From an uncultured Pseudomonadales bacterium (GTDB lineage Bacteria; Pseudomonadota; Gammaproteobacteria; Pseudomonadales; Azotimanducaceae): a stretch of DNA of 64,000 bases. The translations under genes and the position numbers were made by a program. Location: the NCBI GenBank assembly GCA_958296295.1, contig OY282460.1, positions 2,356,001-2,420,000 of the forward strand, given 5' to 3'. Positions 27,141 through 35,484 of this stretch are shown in pieces; the stretch's first letter is position 1; every line of letters starts with the position of its first letter. Under the pieces are notes generated by a model. That model saw nothing but the letters and a program-made list of their open reading frames with translations, was not told the origin of the DNA and did no database searches.

Positions 27141-28475
27141 GTGCCTCGTCGAATAGGGCAAATCGTCTGGCCGCTTGCGCTGGCAGCCGTCGCCGTCGCG
27201 GCGTTCTGGCTTTTCGCGCGGTTCCTTGGCACGCCAGCACCGCCGCCAGTTGCCGACCGCACGGCGGTCGCGCCGGGTGCTGGTCCGGCGAATGCCGAAG
27301 TCCCGCCGCCGCGGTCGCCAGCCGCCACCGGCGACCTCCCCGCGGAGTCGGGCGAGGCATTGACCCTCGCCGCGTTGCGGCAGCTCTGCGGCGCGCCGTG
27401 GATGGCGCAATTCGCGCCGGAGTGCGTCGCCGCCTTGGAGCGTCGCTACGGCGACACGGCGCCCGGCATGTCCCAACTTACGTCGGCGGCCCCGTTCAAG
27501 TGGCGTCCGGTGCTGATCGGCGAGCCCGTCACATGGGGAGAGGTGTTCGACCGGCCGGAGGCGACGCTCGCGGCGGTGGCGGAAGCCGTGGCGCGGCCCG
27601 AGTGCCTGGTTCCCGAAGGCCGTTTCCGGTTGGACCTGCGCGAGACGTGCGCGGCGGACGAGATGGCCAAGCTGGCCATAATGGGGCGCGAATGCGCTGT
27701 GACCTTGCTGGGGAATCGCACGTTGGAGAGTCGGCAGAGAAAATGGCAGATCCATCTCAACGGGCCCAACCGGGCCGAGGACGGGCAAGAATACCTTCGG
27801 CTTCTGGCAGAGATGGACGAGCACTGGTTCGGCGCCATGTGGCGGCTCGGCAAGTGCCGGGCGCTGCCGCCGGGAGCGCTGGACGCGATCGGGCCCTTCC
27901 CGGCACCTTCCGGCGCCACCCACCAAGGCTACGGCGGCCGCCCACAACTGCGATTGATGGAGGCCGCGGCGCGGCTCGGCAGCGATTGGGCGCTTTCCAG
28001 CGTGCTCAAGATGACCCCCTTCGAGGTGGGCGACGTCGGCGTGGCCGACGTGGCGGCGGCGCGCCCGGTGCTGGCGGAACTGCTCCGCATCCGGCAGGCG
28101 AATTCGCCGAGCTTCGAGGCGTTGCGGGCGTGGTACGGGAACCGTAGCTCAAGGCTGGGTCACTCGCCGGAAGGCGCGGCGCGCTGGCGGCACGCCTTCG
28201 CGGCCTACCTGCTCAGCGCCTCGCTGGGCGTCACCGTCCATCCCGAAGGCGTCGAATGGATGACCGGCCCTCCCGACCAGGCCATTCTGGACAAGGCGTT
28301 GCCGGACGCGGTGCGCTGGCTGATCGAACAAGGCTGGACCGTGGTGGTGGTGGTGGACGAAGGCGGCGAGCCGCGGCGGTTCGACCGCCCGGAAGACGTG
28401 GCGATGCGCGAAACCTGGGTGGAGGACTGGCGCGGAAGGCGCATTTCGGTGTGGCGGAACGCGCCGGGCAAGTAA
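27141..28475 (+). CDS. membrane-anchored protein of unknown function, tandem copy A
   Basis: The 444-residue product begins at a GTG and has one N-terminal membrane helix (IVWPLALAAVAVAAFWLFARF), then a proline/alanine-rich linker (about residues 30-70) and a large soluble, probably periplasmic, domain. The domain contains several cysteines (LRQLCGAPW, FAPECVAALE, RETCAADE, GRECAV, LGKCRALPP) and no recognised catalytic motif. It ends in WRGRRISVWRNAPGK. The gene is duplicated immediately downstream at about 95% protein identity. I do not recognise the family. Neither copy has signs of a partner gene. Confidence 0.75.
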   Translation: MPRRIGQIVWPLALAAVAVAAFWLFARFLGTPAPPPVADRTAVAPGAGPANAEVPPPRSPAATGDLPAESGEALTLAALRQLCGAPWMAQFAPECVAALERRYGDTAPGMSQLTSAAPFKWRPVLIGEPVTWGEVFDRPEATLAAVAEAVARPECLVPEGRFRLDLRETCAADEMAKLAIMGRECAVTLLGNRTLESRQRKWQIHLNGPNRAEDGQEYLRLLAEMDEHWFGAMWRLGKCRALPPGALDAIGPFPAPSGATHQGYGGRPQLRLMEAAARLGSDWALSSVLKMTPFEVGDVGVADVAAARPVLAELLRIRQANSPSFEALRAWYGNRSSRLGHSPEGAARWRHAFAAYLLSASLGVTVHPEGVEWMTGPPDQAILDKALPDAVRWLIEQGWTVVVVVDEGGEPRRFDRPEDVAMRETWVEDWRGRRISVWRNAPGK

Positions 28476-28656
28476 GAGGCGTCCGCGACCGAGAAGCGGA
28501 CCGTTGGGCTTGCGGCAAGCCGCACCGATTGCCGTTTGCCGAACAAGCGTCGAGACGAGGGAGCGCATCCGAACACGACGCGTGGGACGACGAGCAAGTG
28601 ACCCACGAGAAAGCCGAAGTCGACTACAACTTCCTGTTCGATGGGGGCCGTGCCAA

Positions 28657-29988
28657 GTGCCTCGTCGAATAGGGCAGGTCGTCTGGCCGCTTGCGCTGGC
28701 AGCCGTCGCCGTCGCGGCGTTCTGGCTTTTCGCGCGGTTCCTTGGCACGCCAGCACCGCCGCCAGTTGCCGACCGCACGGCGGTCGCGCCGGGTGCTGGT
28801 CCGGCGAATGCCGAAGTCCCGCCGCCGCGGTCGCCAGCCGCCACCGGCGACCTCCCGGCGGAGTCGGGCGAGGCATTGACCCTCGCCGCGTTGCGGCAGC
28901 TCTGCGGCGCGCCGTGGATGGCGCAATTCGCGCCGGAGTGCGTCGCCGCCCTGGAGCGTCGCTACGGCGACACGGTGCCCGGCATGTCCGACCTGACGTC
29001 GGCGCCCACGTTCAAGTGGCGTCCGGTGCTGATCGGGGAGCCCGTCACTTGGGGAGAGGTGTTCGACCGGCCGGAGGCGACGCTCGCGGCGGTGGCGGAA
29101 GCCGTGGCGCGGCCCGAGTGCCTGGTTCCCGAAGGCCGTTTCCGGTTGGACCTGCGCGAGACGTGCGCGGCGGACGAGATGGCGAAGCTGGCCATACTGG
29201 GGCGCGAATGCGCTGTGGCCTTGGCGGGGTACGGCGGGTTGGAGAGTCGGCAGAGAATATGGCGGATCGATCTCAAACGGCCCAACCGGGCCGAGAACGG
29301 GCAAGAATACCTTCGGCTTCTGGCAGCGATGGACGAGCACTGGTTCGGCGCCATGTGGCGGCTCGGCAAGTGCCGGGCGCTGCCGCCGGGAGCGCTGGAC
29401 GCGATCGGGCCCTTCCCGGCACCTTCCGGCGCCACCCACCAAGGCTACGGCGGCCGCCCACAACTGCGATTGATGGAGGCCGCGGCGCGGCTCGGCAGCG
29501 ATTGGGCGTTTTCCAGCGTGCTCAAGATGACCCCCTTCGAGGTGGGCGACGTCGGCGTGGCCGACGTGGCGGCGGCGCGCCCGGTGCTGGCGGAGCTGCT
29601 CCGCATCCGGCAGGCGAATTCGCCGAGCTTTGAGGCGTTGTGGGCGCGGTACGGGAACCGTAGCACAAGGCTGGGCCACTCGCCGGAAGGCGCGGCGCGC
29701 TGGCGGCACGCCTTCGCGGCCTACCTGCTCAGCGCCTCGCTGGGCGTCACCGTCCATCCCGAAGGCGTCGAATGGATGACCGGCCCTCCGGACCAGGCCA
29801 TTCTGGACAAGGCGTTGCCGGACGCGGCGCGCTGGCTGATCGAACAAGGCTGGACCGTGGTGGTGGTGGACGAAGGCGGCGAGCCGCGGCGGTTCGACCG
29901 CCCGGAGGACGTGGCGATGCGCGAAACCTGGGTGGAGGACTGGCGCGGAAGGCGCATTTCGGTGTGGCGGAACGCGCCGGGCAAGTAA
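28657..29988 (+). CDS. membrane-anchored protein of unknown function, tandem copy B
   Basis: A 443-residue near-copy of the upstream gene, with the same GTG start context, N-terminal helix, linker and C-terminus. Most differences cluster in one patch after the conserved GRECAV: copy A reads TLLGNRTLESRQRKWQIHLN and copy B reads ALAGYGGLESRQRIWRIDLK. Scattered changes occur elsewhere (SAAPFKW versus SAPTFKW, LRAWYGNRSS versus LWARYGNRST). One valine is deleted from the VVVVV run. Both copies keep full open frames, so both may be functional. Confidence 0.75.
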   Translation: MPRRIGQVVWPLALAAVAVAAFWLFARFLGTPAPPPVADRTAVAPGAGPANAEVPPPRSPAATGDLPAESGEALTLAALRQLCGAPWMAQFAPECVAALERRYGDTVPGMSDLTSAPTFKWRPVLIGEPVTWGEVFDRPEATLAAVAEAVARPECLVPEGRFRLDLRETCAADEMAKLAILGRECAVALAGYGGLESRQRIWRIDLKRPNRAENGQEYLRLLAAMDEHWFGAMWRLGKCRALPPGALDAIGPFPAPSGATHQGYGGRPQLRLMEAAARLGSDWAFSSVLKMTPFEVGDVGVADVAAARPVLAELLRIRQANSPSFEALWARYGNRSTRLGHSPEGAARWRHAFAAYLLSASLGVTVHPEGVEWMTGPPDQAILDKALPDAARWLIEQGWTVVVVDEGGEPRRFDRPEDVAMRETWVEDWRGRRISVWRNAPGK

Positions 29989-30294
29989 GAGGCGTCCGCG
30001 ACCGAGAAGCGGACCGTTGGGCTTGCGGCAAGCCGCACCGATTGCCGTGCCGTCTTGCCGAACAAGCGCCGAGACTGGCCGCCTGAGACGGCTCGCGCAC
30101 CAAAACGTCGCACACCCAAGTCATCCAGTTCGTTCAGCGACTCAAATTACGCATAATGCGTATTATGTTAAATTATGATTGCCGGTGGCCGTGGATGGCC
30201 GCTGGGCGCCCAAGCGTGGAAACTGCTGAACCGTGCCCGCACCGCCTTTGCTCGCCGCGTCCAAACAACCGCTGCTCAAGCGACGCCGGCAACG
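29989..30294. other. 306-bp gap between convergent genes
   Basis: It holds the trailer of the second tandem unit up to about 30075, then an AT-rich segment with overlapping palindromes (annotated separately), then nothing recognisable before the end of gspM. A plus-strand ORF starting in it at 30175 is mostly antisense to gspM and is not supported. Confidence 0.5.
30148..30167. promoter_or_regulatory. overlapping AT-rich palindromes, possible operator or old promoter
   Basis: TACGCATAATGCGTA (30148-30162) is a palindrome around a central A. It overlaps CATAATGCGTATTATG (30152-30167), whose outer 6-base arms are perfectly complementary. The A+T-rich setting stands out from the GC-rich neighbourhood. 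It lies between convergent genes, so it has no obvious client. Confidence 0.35.
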
Positions 30295-30777
30295 CTAGCG
30301 GACGCTGAACCTCGCGTTGACGATGCCCGGGTCGCGCATGTCGATGGTGGCGCCCACGATCTCCAAGCCGTGGCGCGTCTCCAAGGCGTGGCTCCAGAGC
30401 AGCACCTGTTCGAACGGCGCGCCCTCTATCTGCACGCTGTAGCCCTCGCCTTCCGGGTTGATGCTGCGCAGCGCCAAGTCGAAGTCCCGCGCGGTGGTGC
30501 TCATGGCGGACATGGAAGCGGACGCTCCCCCGGTCTTGCCCTGGAGCGCCGGGGCCGAGCGATTGGCCCGCATCCACCCCAGATCGGCCTGCTCGGCCGC
30601 ATGGCGGGCGATCGCGCTGCCGCGGTAGCCGTACAGCGAATCCATGGCGCTCGCGGCCAGAATCAGGCCGACGACGGCCAACGCGGCCAGCACCAGTTTT
30701 CGTTCCCGCGGCGCCAACGCCTCGTAGCGGCGGCGCAGCGGCGAACGCCGCCACGCGTCCTCGAATGCCGTGAACAT
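30295..30777 (-). CDS. gspM: type II secretion system protein GspM
   Basis: A 160-residue bitopic inner-membrane component of the type II secretion assembly platform that pairs with GspL. A short cytoplasmic N-terminus (RRRYEALAPRERKLVLAALA) leads into one membrane helix (VLAALAVVGLILAASAMDSLY). The periplasmic ferredoxin-like domain follows (DFDLALRSINPEGEGYSVQIEGAPFEQVLLWSHAL), ending NARFSVR. Length and layout are normal for the family. It is the last gene of the operon, 28 bases after gspL; no gspN follows. Confidence 0.88.
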   Translation of the reverse strand: MFTAFEDAWRRSPLRRRYEALAPRERKLVLAALAVVGLILAASAMDSLYGYRGSAIARHAAEQADLGWMRANRSAPALQGKTGGASASMSAMSTTARDFDLALRSINPEGEGYSVQIEGAPFEQVLLWSHALETRHGLEIVGATIDMRDPGIVNARFSVR

Positions 30778-30805
30778 GCCTAACCCGTGCCTCGCGGACT
30801 ATCCA

Positions 30806-32062
30806 TCAGCCGCTCGGCGCGATGCGCAGGTTGGCGCGCACGCGCCCCTCCTGCTGTTCCGAGGAACCGACCTCCGCCAACAGGCCGCGCTGCGCCAAGG
30901 CCTTCTGCAGCTGTTCCACCGTGTCGTAGTCCGCCACCATTATCTCCGCCACCAGGCCGTTGCGCTCGGAGAACGTCACGCTGCGCAACTCGTGCCGGCC
31001 ACCCGCTTGCAGCGCGACGCCGAGTTCGCCTAGCAGCCGATGGAAGCCCGGCGTGTCCACCGGCGCTTGGCCAAGGCGCGACCGCATGGCCCGCGCCGGG
31101 TTGCCCGGCACGCGATCGGTGGCGAAGACCTCGCGGTAGAGCGCGCGCACCTCTTCGCGCAACGCATTCGCCTTGTAGCTGGCCCAAACGCCCTCGGCCG
31201 TGGTGAGCGCGAGCACGAACGCCAACGCGATGCCGGCCAACGCGGCGGCTGGGCGCCAATGCGCCCAAGCCCCGCCCACGCGGCGTTTCACCGCGAAGTC
31301 GCCTTGGGCCAGATTTATGGGCGAAGCGGACTCCTGGGCGATGCTTTCGGCGAGAACGCGCAGCACCGGAACCGCGGCCGGCGGCGTCTGCACATCCTCG
31401 GGCTCGAACCCGGCGGCTAGCGCGTCGGATTCGGACATGCGCCCGTTGAGAAGCCGCAAAGTCGGCCGCTCCACTTCGCCGAGCGCCGCCCGCGCGCCGG
31501 CGACCGCGGCGGACAGGTTTTCCACGTCCACGTCGGCAACTTGATCGCCTCCCCGCACCAGCGCGTGGTCGCCTTCGAACAACACCGTCACGGTTTCGGG
31601 CCCGCCCGGCAAAGCCGCCGCGTCCGCGGTCACCAGGCCCGGCTCGATGTCGGCGGTGGCAAGACACGCAAGCCAACGCCCCATGCGCGCCCGGGGCGTC
31701 ACCAGACAGCGCACGGGTTCGCCACGCGCCAAGTCCCCGCAGGCCACGTGCATGGCCTCGATGTCCTCGGTGATGAACTCCTCCGCCGCGTACGGCGCGG
31801 CGCGCCGAAGCTGGGTGGCGGTACGCCCCGGCACAGCGCAGGTCAACGCCAGCACCTCGGCCGCCGGCACGAGCGCGGTGACATTCGCCGGATCGCTTGC
31901 CCAAGGCGCTTGTGCCGCCACGAAATCGCCGAGGGCAGCCGCCTCCACGCAGCCTTCCCCGGGCTCTTCCTCGCCATTCTGGACAAGCACATCCAAAATG
32001 CCCTTGAAATCGCCGCCGGCCTCTTGCGACAAGGTCGAGAAACGGATGAACAGATGCGGCAT
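30806..32062 (-). CDS. gspL: type II secretion system protein GspL
   Basis: A 418-residue inner-membrane platform protein linking the GspE ATPase to GspM. The cytoplasmic actin-like domain (from MPHLFIRFSTLSQE, through LALTCAVPGRTATQLRRAAPYAAEE) is followed by one membrane helix (WRPAAALAGIALAFVLALTTA) and a periplasmic domain (GFHRLLGELGVALQAGGRHELRSVTF, LQKALAQRGLLAEVGSSEQQ). The ATG overlaps the gspK stop as TGATG. The open frame continues far upstream in a different-looking arginine-rich sequence that is antisense or out of frame to gspK and was excluded. Confidence 0.9.
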   Translation of the reverse strand: MPHLFIRFSTLSQEAGGDFKGILDVLVQNGEEEPGEGCVEAAALGDFVAAQAPWASDPANVTALVPAAEVLALTCAVPGRTATQLRRAAPYAAEEFITEDIEAMHVACGDLARGEPVRCLVTPRARMGRWLACLATADIEPGLVTADAAALPGGPETVTVLFEGDHALVRGGDQVADVDVENLSAAVAGARAALGEVERPTLRLLNGRMSESDALAAGFEPEDVQTPPAAVPVLRVLAESIAQESASPINLAQGDFAVKRRVGGAWAHWRPAAALAGIALAFVLALTTAEGVWASYKANALREEVRALYREVFATDRVPGNPARAMRSRLGQAPVDTPGFHRLLGELGVALQAGGRHELRSVTFSERNGLVAEIMVADYDTVEQLQKALAQRGLLAEVGSSEQQEGRVRANLRIAPSG

Positions 32063-33066
32063 CAGACGGCCTGCGCGTCGCTGTCGGCCACCGGCCAGTC
32101 CACCCGCTCGCCGAAACTGCGCGAAACGACGCGCAACCGGCCCGACCCGGCGTCGCGGTGGACAACCGATGTGAGCGTGGCGCGGGTGTCGCCAACCTCC
32201 GCTGCCGCCCGCACCAAAAAGAAGTCGCTGCCCACAGCGAGAACAGCGGCGCTCTCGCCGAACTTGGCGTGTTCCTCGAGCACGGTCTGCACCTTGTCGT
32301 AGTCGCGCGGCGCCCGGGCGAACAACTGCGCGTCCTGGATGCCGAGTTTCGTGCCGAGCGACGCGAGCACCGCGTCCGTGGCGGTGTTGACGTTGACGAC
32401 CAGATCCGGTCGCGGAAGCGTCGCCACGTGCGGCCGCAAGCGGGCGGACTCCTCCGCCGAAAGCGGCACCGCCACGAGAAACTCGGAAAAGTGGAAGGCC
32501 GGCTGGTTGGCGGCGCGGTGCGCCGGCTGCCGCACCAGGTAGTCCGCGTCCTCGACACCCATGCCGGTGGGATTCTGATCGGCGTCTATCCAGTCCACCC
32601 ACGCGTCCGCCGCGGCCGGGTCCAGTTGGAGAATCTGCAGCAGGCGTTTGAAACGCGCGATGTGGTCGGCGGCTTCGGGCCCGGCCAGCGCATTCAGGTT
32701 GAACCGCCCGCGCAGGTCTTCCACGCACACGGTCAACGTGCCGTTCTCGATCTCGAACGCGCCCGCGGCGCCGTCGCTTGGCGTGTCGAAACCCGCCTCG
32801 GCCGGCGTGTCGCAGAGCGTCCACGCCTCCAGCAACGTGTCCTTCGTCCGCGCGGCCTCCTCTTCCCAATCCTGGTGGAGCAGCTGCCGCGCGTACTCTT
32901 CACCGCCCAACGCGTACAGGCGGGCTTGGGACGCGTCGAACAGCAACCGGCTGCGGGCCACGTCCAGGGCGTGACGGGTCATCATTTCGTAGGCCAGCGC
33001 GGTGGCCACGGAGACGACAAGCAGCACGCTCACCAACGCCACCCCGCTCTGGTTCCGGCGCTTCAC
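32062..33066 (-). CDS. gspK: type II secretion minor pseudopilin GspK
   Basis: A 334-residue large pseudopilin that caps the pseudopilus tip with GspI and GspJ. The N-terminus is KRRNQSGVALVSVLLVVSVA: a prepilin-type glycine, then the hydrophobic helix. As is typical for GspK it lacks the Glu5 of other pseudopilins. The globular part has the family features VEDLRGRFNLNALAG, WVDWIDADQNPTGMGVEDADYL and helix-hairpin-helix-like VNVNTATDAVLASL. The GTG start overlaps the gspJ stop as GTGA. Confidence 0.92.
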   Translation of the reverse strand: MKRRNQSGVALVSVLLVVSVATALAYEMMTRHALDVARSRLLFDASQARLYALGGEEYARQLLHQDWEEEAARTKDTLLEAWTLCDTPAEAGFDTPSDGAAGAFEIENGTLTVCVEDLRGRFNLNALAGPEAADHIARFKRLLQILQLDPAAADAWVDWIDADQNPTGMGVEDADYLVRQPAHRAANQPAFHFSEFLVAVPLSAEESARLRPHVATLPRPDLVVNVNTATDAVLASLGTKLGIQDAQLFARAPRDYDKVQTVLEEHAKFGESAAVLAVGSDFFLVRAAAEVGDTRATLTSVVHRDAGSGRLRVVSRSFGERVDWPVADSDAQAV

Positions 33067-33782
33067 GTCGGCTCTCCTTTCGGCGGGCCCTCGCCCTCCT
33101 TCGGCGCCAAACCCACCGCCACCGGCGTCAGCCAAAGGCGTTCGATTTCGCCGTGACCTCGCAGCCGCAGTCGCAGACCCATCGCGACCACCCTACTGCT
33201 CCCGCCCGTCTCGGCCGGCCAATAGGTGTGCTCTCCGCCGTCGCCGTCACGGGCCACGAACATCGCCGCGGCAACGCCGGTAAGCAGCGTTTGCGCGACC
33301 GCTTCCGTGTCCGGGGCCCGGTCCAGCACCGGCCAGAACAGGCGCACCAGGGTGTCGCCCTCCAAAGCGTAGGCCACCCGCTGCAGTTCCGGGCGCGGAT
33401 AGCCCAGCGGATTCTGCCAGCCGGCACGGGTGAACTCGGCCAGCGTCTGGCCCCCCACGGTGACGGCCTTCATGGTGTCGCCCAGCTCGTCGCGCACCGG
33501 CCGATGCGCCAACTGTTCGATGTCGCGTTCGATGATGGCGAAGGCGCGTTGCGTTTCGGCCAGCACTTCGCCTCGCTCTTGAGTGAACTCGCTGATGTCC
33601 ACCATGCCGGAAAGAATGCGCGCCGCCATGACGCCGATGATGGCGAATACCGCCAGGGCGACCAGAATCTCCACCAGCGTGAAGCCGACGCCGTGCCGCC
33701 GGGCGAAACGCGTCCTTCCGCCACGGCCGCTCGGCCCGCTCGGCAAGTCGCCACGGCCGGCGACACGGGTCGCAAGGCCCAT
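33063..33782 (-). CDS. gspJ: type II secretion minor pseudopilin GspJ
   Basis: A 239-residue pseudopilin. After a rather long basic leader comes the prepilin cleavage/methylation motif GFTLVEILVALAVFAIIGVM. The GspJ globular domain follows (QRAFAIIERDIEQLAHRPVRD, and LGYPRPELQRVAYALEGDTLVRLFWPVLDRAP), ending in a glycine/proline tail. The ATG is fused to the gspI stop as TGATG. Role: tip complex of the pseudopilus with GspI and GspK. Confidence 0.93.
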   Translation of the reverse strand: MGLATRVAGRGDLPSGPSGRGGRTRFARRHGVGFTLVEILVALAVFAIIGVMAARILSGMVDISEFTQERGEVLAETQRAFAIIERDIEQLAHRPVRDELGDTMKAVTVGGQTLAEFTRAGWQNPLGYPRPELQRVAYALEGDTLVRLFWPVLDRAPDTEAVAQTLLTGVAAAMFVARDGDGGEHTYWPAETGGSSRVVAMGLRLRLRGHGEIERLWLTPVAVGLAPKEGEGPPKGEPT

Positions 33783-34192
33783 CAATGTTCGCCCACGAAG
33801 GCGGTGAGGGTGTCCACCGGGCCGACCTCGGTGCCGTCCACAACCCTGAACACCGACACCTCAAGCCGATGCAACAGCGGATGCGAAGTGGTGGTGGTCT
33901 GCGTGACCACCTGCCACGTCCGGTCGCCGCGGACCACCCGGTTGCGCTCGGTGCCCTCCCGCAGTGTTTCTGATCCGGTCAGCTGCCCAAGCCTCGCTTT
34001 GGCCACCGCGTCCTCGGCCAGCCAGCGGGCCGCGGTCTTCTCCTCCAACGCGGCCAGCTGCCGCACCGTGTCGCCGCCCCGCCCGTAAACGGCGATGGAG
34101 ACCACGGCCAAGACCGCGAGCGCGATCATCAGCTCCAGCAAAGTGAATCCGCGCCGACCGGAGCGAGCTGGACGGCGCGCCAAGCCGTTCAT
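33782..34192 (-). CDS. gspI: type II secretion minor pseudopilin GspI
   Basis: A 136-residue pseudopilin with the motif RRGFTLLELMIALAVLAVVSIA, then AALEEKTAARWLAEDAVAKARLGQ, the GspI consensus region (normally EKxxAxWxAxNxxAxxRL). The ATG at 34192 overlaps the gspH TGA as ATGA and is preferred; MARMNG from 34201 is an alternative. It sits between gspH and gspJ as in most T2SS operons. Confidence 0.92.
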   Translation of the reverse strand: MNGLARRPARSGRRGFTLLELMIALAVLAVVSIAVYGRGGDTVRQLAALEEKTAARWLAEDAVAKARLGQLTGSETLREGTERNRVVRGDRTWQVVTQTTTTSHPLLHRLEVSVFRVVDGTEVGPVDTLTAFVGEH

Positions 34193-34836
34193 TCTTGCCA
34201 TCGTGTGCGGGCCATCCCGTCGTCCATGGCATCCGTGGAGGGTGGCGGATCGGCCGTCGCGGCGCGCAGCCGCACTTGCGCAATGCCGTCCGAATACACC
34301 ACCCACCCCGCCTCGTCGTGCGGGGAACCCGCAAGGGCAACGCGCACCTCGAACGGCGTCACCTCTCCCCCCGGGTGGATCGCCACCGCAGGCGGCCCCA
34401 AGGTCTCTTCGCCAAACGCCACATCGTCCGTCAACGCCTCCAGCCGGGCGCGGTCCTCGTAGCCGGTCTCCACCTCGAACGCCACGGCGACCTCCGCGGC
34501 GTGCCGTTGGAAGGGCCGCCGGGCAACCTCCTCCCACTGGCGCGTGACGGGATCGTAGCGTTGAAACGCATATTGGTCTTCATGAAACGCCAAGCCCCAA
34601 ACCTCGTTGCCGCGCAACGCCTCGTCGCGGGCGAGTTCGACGAGCCGCGCGAGCCTGCCGGCCTCGGCCCGCCCGTGACGTTCCCGGCCGGCGTCCGTGA
34701 AACCAAGCACCACGGTGCCCGTGATGATGGCGATGATGGCGAGCACCAGCATGATCTCCAGCAGGGTGAAGCCGCGGCGGCTCGCCGGGTCGCGGCTAGC
34801 AGGTGGCCGGGCCAGGGAGGAATGGTTGGCTGGCAT
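34189..34836 (-). CDS. gspH: type II secretion minor pseudopilin GspH
   Basis: A 215-residue pseudopilin. The prepilin motif RRGFTLLEIMLVLAIIAIIT lies at residues 18-37. Then come GRLARLVELARDEALRGNEVWGLAFHEDQYAFQRYD, the GspH pattern in which aligned helix and strand precede the variable loop, and a C-terminal strand region ending AATADPPP. ATG 34836 is chosen because it gives a normal short leader; the frame stays open upstream in low-complexity sequence. It lies about 100 bases after gspG. Confidence 0.9.
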   Translation of the reverse strand: MPANHSSLARPPASRDPASRRGFTLLEIMLVLAIIAIITGTVVLGFTDAGRERHGRAEAGRLARLVELARDEALRGNEVWGLAFHEDQYAFQRYDPVTRQWEEVARRPFQRHAAEVAVAFEVETGYEDRARLEALTDDVAFGEETLGPPAVAIHPGGEVTPFEVRVALAGSPHDEAGWVVYSDGIAQVRLRAATADPPPSTDAMDDGMARTRWQE

Positions 34837-34937
34837 TTTGCTGGTTTCGGGCCGTCGCGCCCCGCCTCCCTCGCGGCCACCGGATCGCGCGTTGTCGACA
34901 GCGGTTTCGGCCTGGATTTCCGGCCTAGATTTCCGGC

Positions 34938-35381
34938 CTAGATTTCCGAGAAGCGAATGTCCGCGTTCAAGTCGTCGCCCCCCTCCACGCCGTCCTGGCC
35001 GAGCGAGATGATCTCGAAGGAACGGTCGTCCGCGGCATAGACGAACTCGTTGTCCCAGGGATCCAAAGGCAGCTTGGGCAGATACGGCTCCGGCCCCCAG
35101 TTCTTCGGCTCCGGGAAGCCCCCCGGCTTCGCCACCAGCGCCGCCAAGCCTTGCTCCGTGGACGGGTAGTGGGTGTTGTGCATGCGGTACATCTCCAGCG
35201 CCGTCGAGATTCTGTGCATGCCCTGCTTGGTCATGGTCACCCGCGCCTTGTCCACGCTGCCCCACATGTTCGGCACGACCACGGCCAGCAGCAGGCCGAT
35301 GATCAGCACCACCATCATCACCTCGATCAGCGTGAAACCGGACGTCGCCGACCTCCACCAACGCGATCTTGGCCTCTTCAT
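34938..35381 (-). CDS. gspG: type II secretion major pseudopilin GspG
   Basis: A 147-residue major pseudopilin that polymerises into the pseudopilus. The motif SGFTLIEVMMVVLIIGLLLA is followed by the strongly conserved MWGSVDKARVTMTKQGMHRISTALEMYRMHNTHYPSTEQGLAALV. The C-terminal PLDPWDNEFVYA and DIRFSEI complete it, including the conserved calcium-site region around DLNADI. ATG 35381 (MKRPRSRWW) is preferred over a longer frame to 35453. Normal length. Confidence 0.95.
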   Translation of the reverse strand: MKRPRSRWWRSATSGFTLIEVMMVVLIIGLLLAVVVPNMWGSVDKARVTMTKQGMHRISTALEMYRMHNTHYPSTEQGLAALVAKPGGFPEPKNWGPEPYLPKLPLDPWDNEFVYAADDRSFEIISLGQDGVEGGDDLNADIRFSEI

Positions 35382-35484
35382 GCTCGAACTCCCGTGATTC
35401 CGTTCATCGTCGGGTAGCAACCCCAGCTTCCTTCGCAACATCTCCTCCAACACTTGTGTCCTCCAACACTTGACAACATATCCC

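Larger units (their letters stand above)
27129..30075 (+). repeat. direct tandem duplication of about 1.4 kb (27129-28556 and 28645-30075)
   Basis: Each unit carries the last bases before the gene (GGGCCGTGCCAAGTGCCTCG), the whole gene, and the same trailer after the stop (GAGGCGTCCGCGACCGAGAA and on to GCCGAACAAGCG). Unit offset is 1,516 bp at the start and 1,513 at the end, because one valine codon is missing in copy two. An 88-bp unrelated spacer separates them. Confidence 0.93.

Noticed and set aside
28513..28533. GGCTTG/CAAGCC hairpin after both tandem paralogues, considered as a terminator
   Set aside because: Only a 6-bp stem with no T-tract; kept only as part of the duplicated unit.
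30175..30783. 202-residue plus-strand ORF starting in the AT-rich palindrome region
   Set aside because: Most of it is antisense to gspM and not protein-like.
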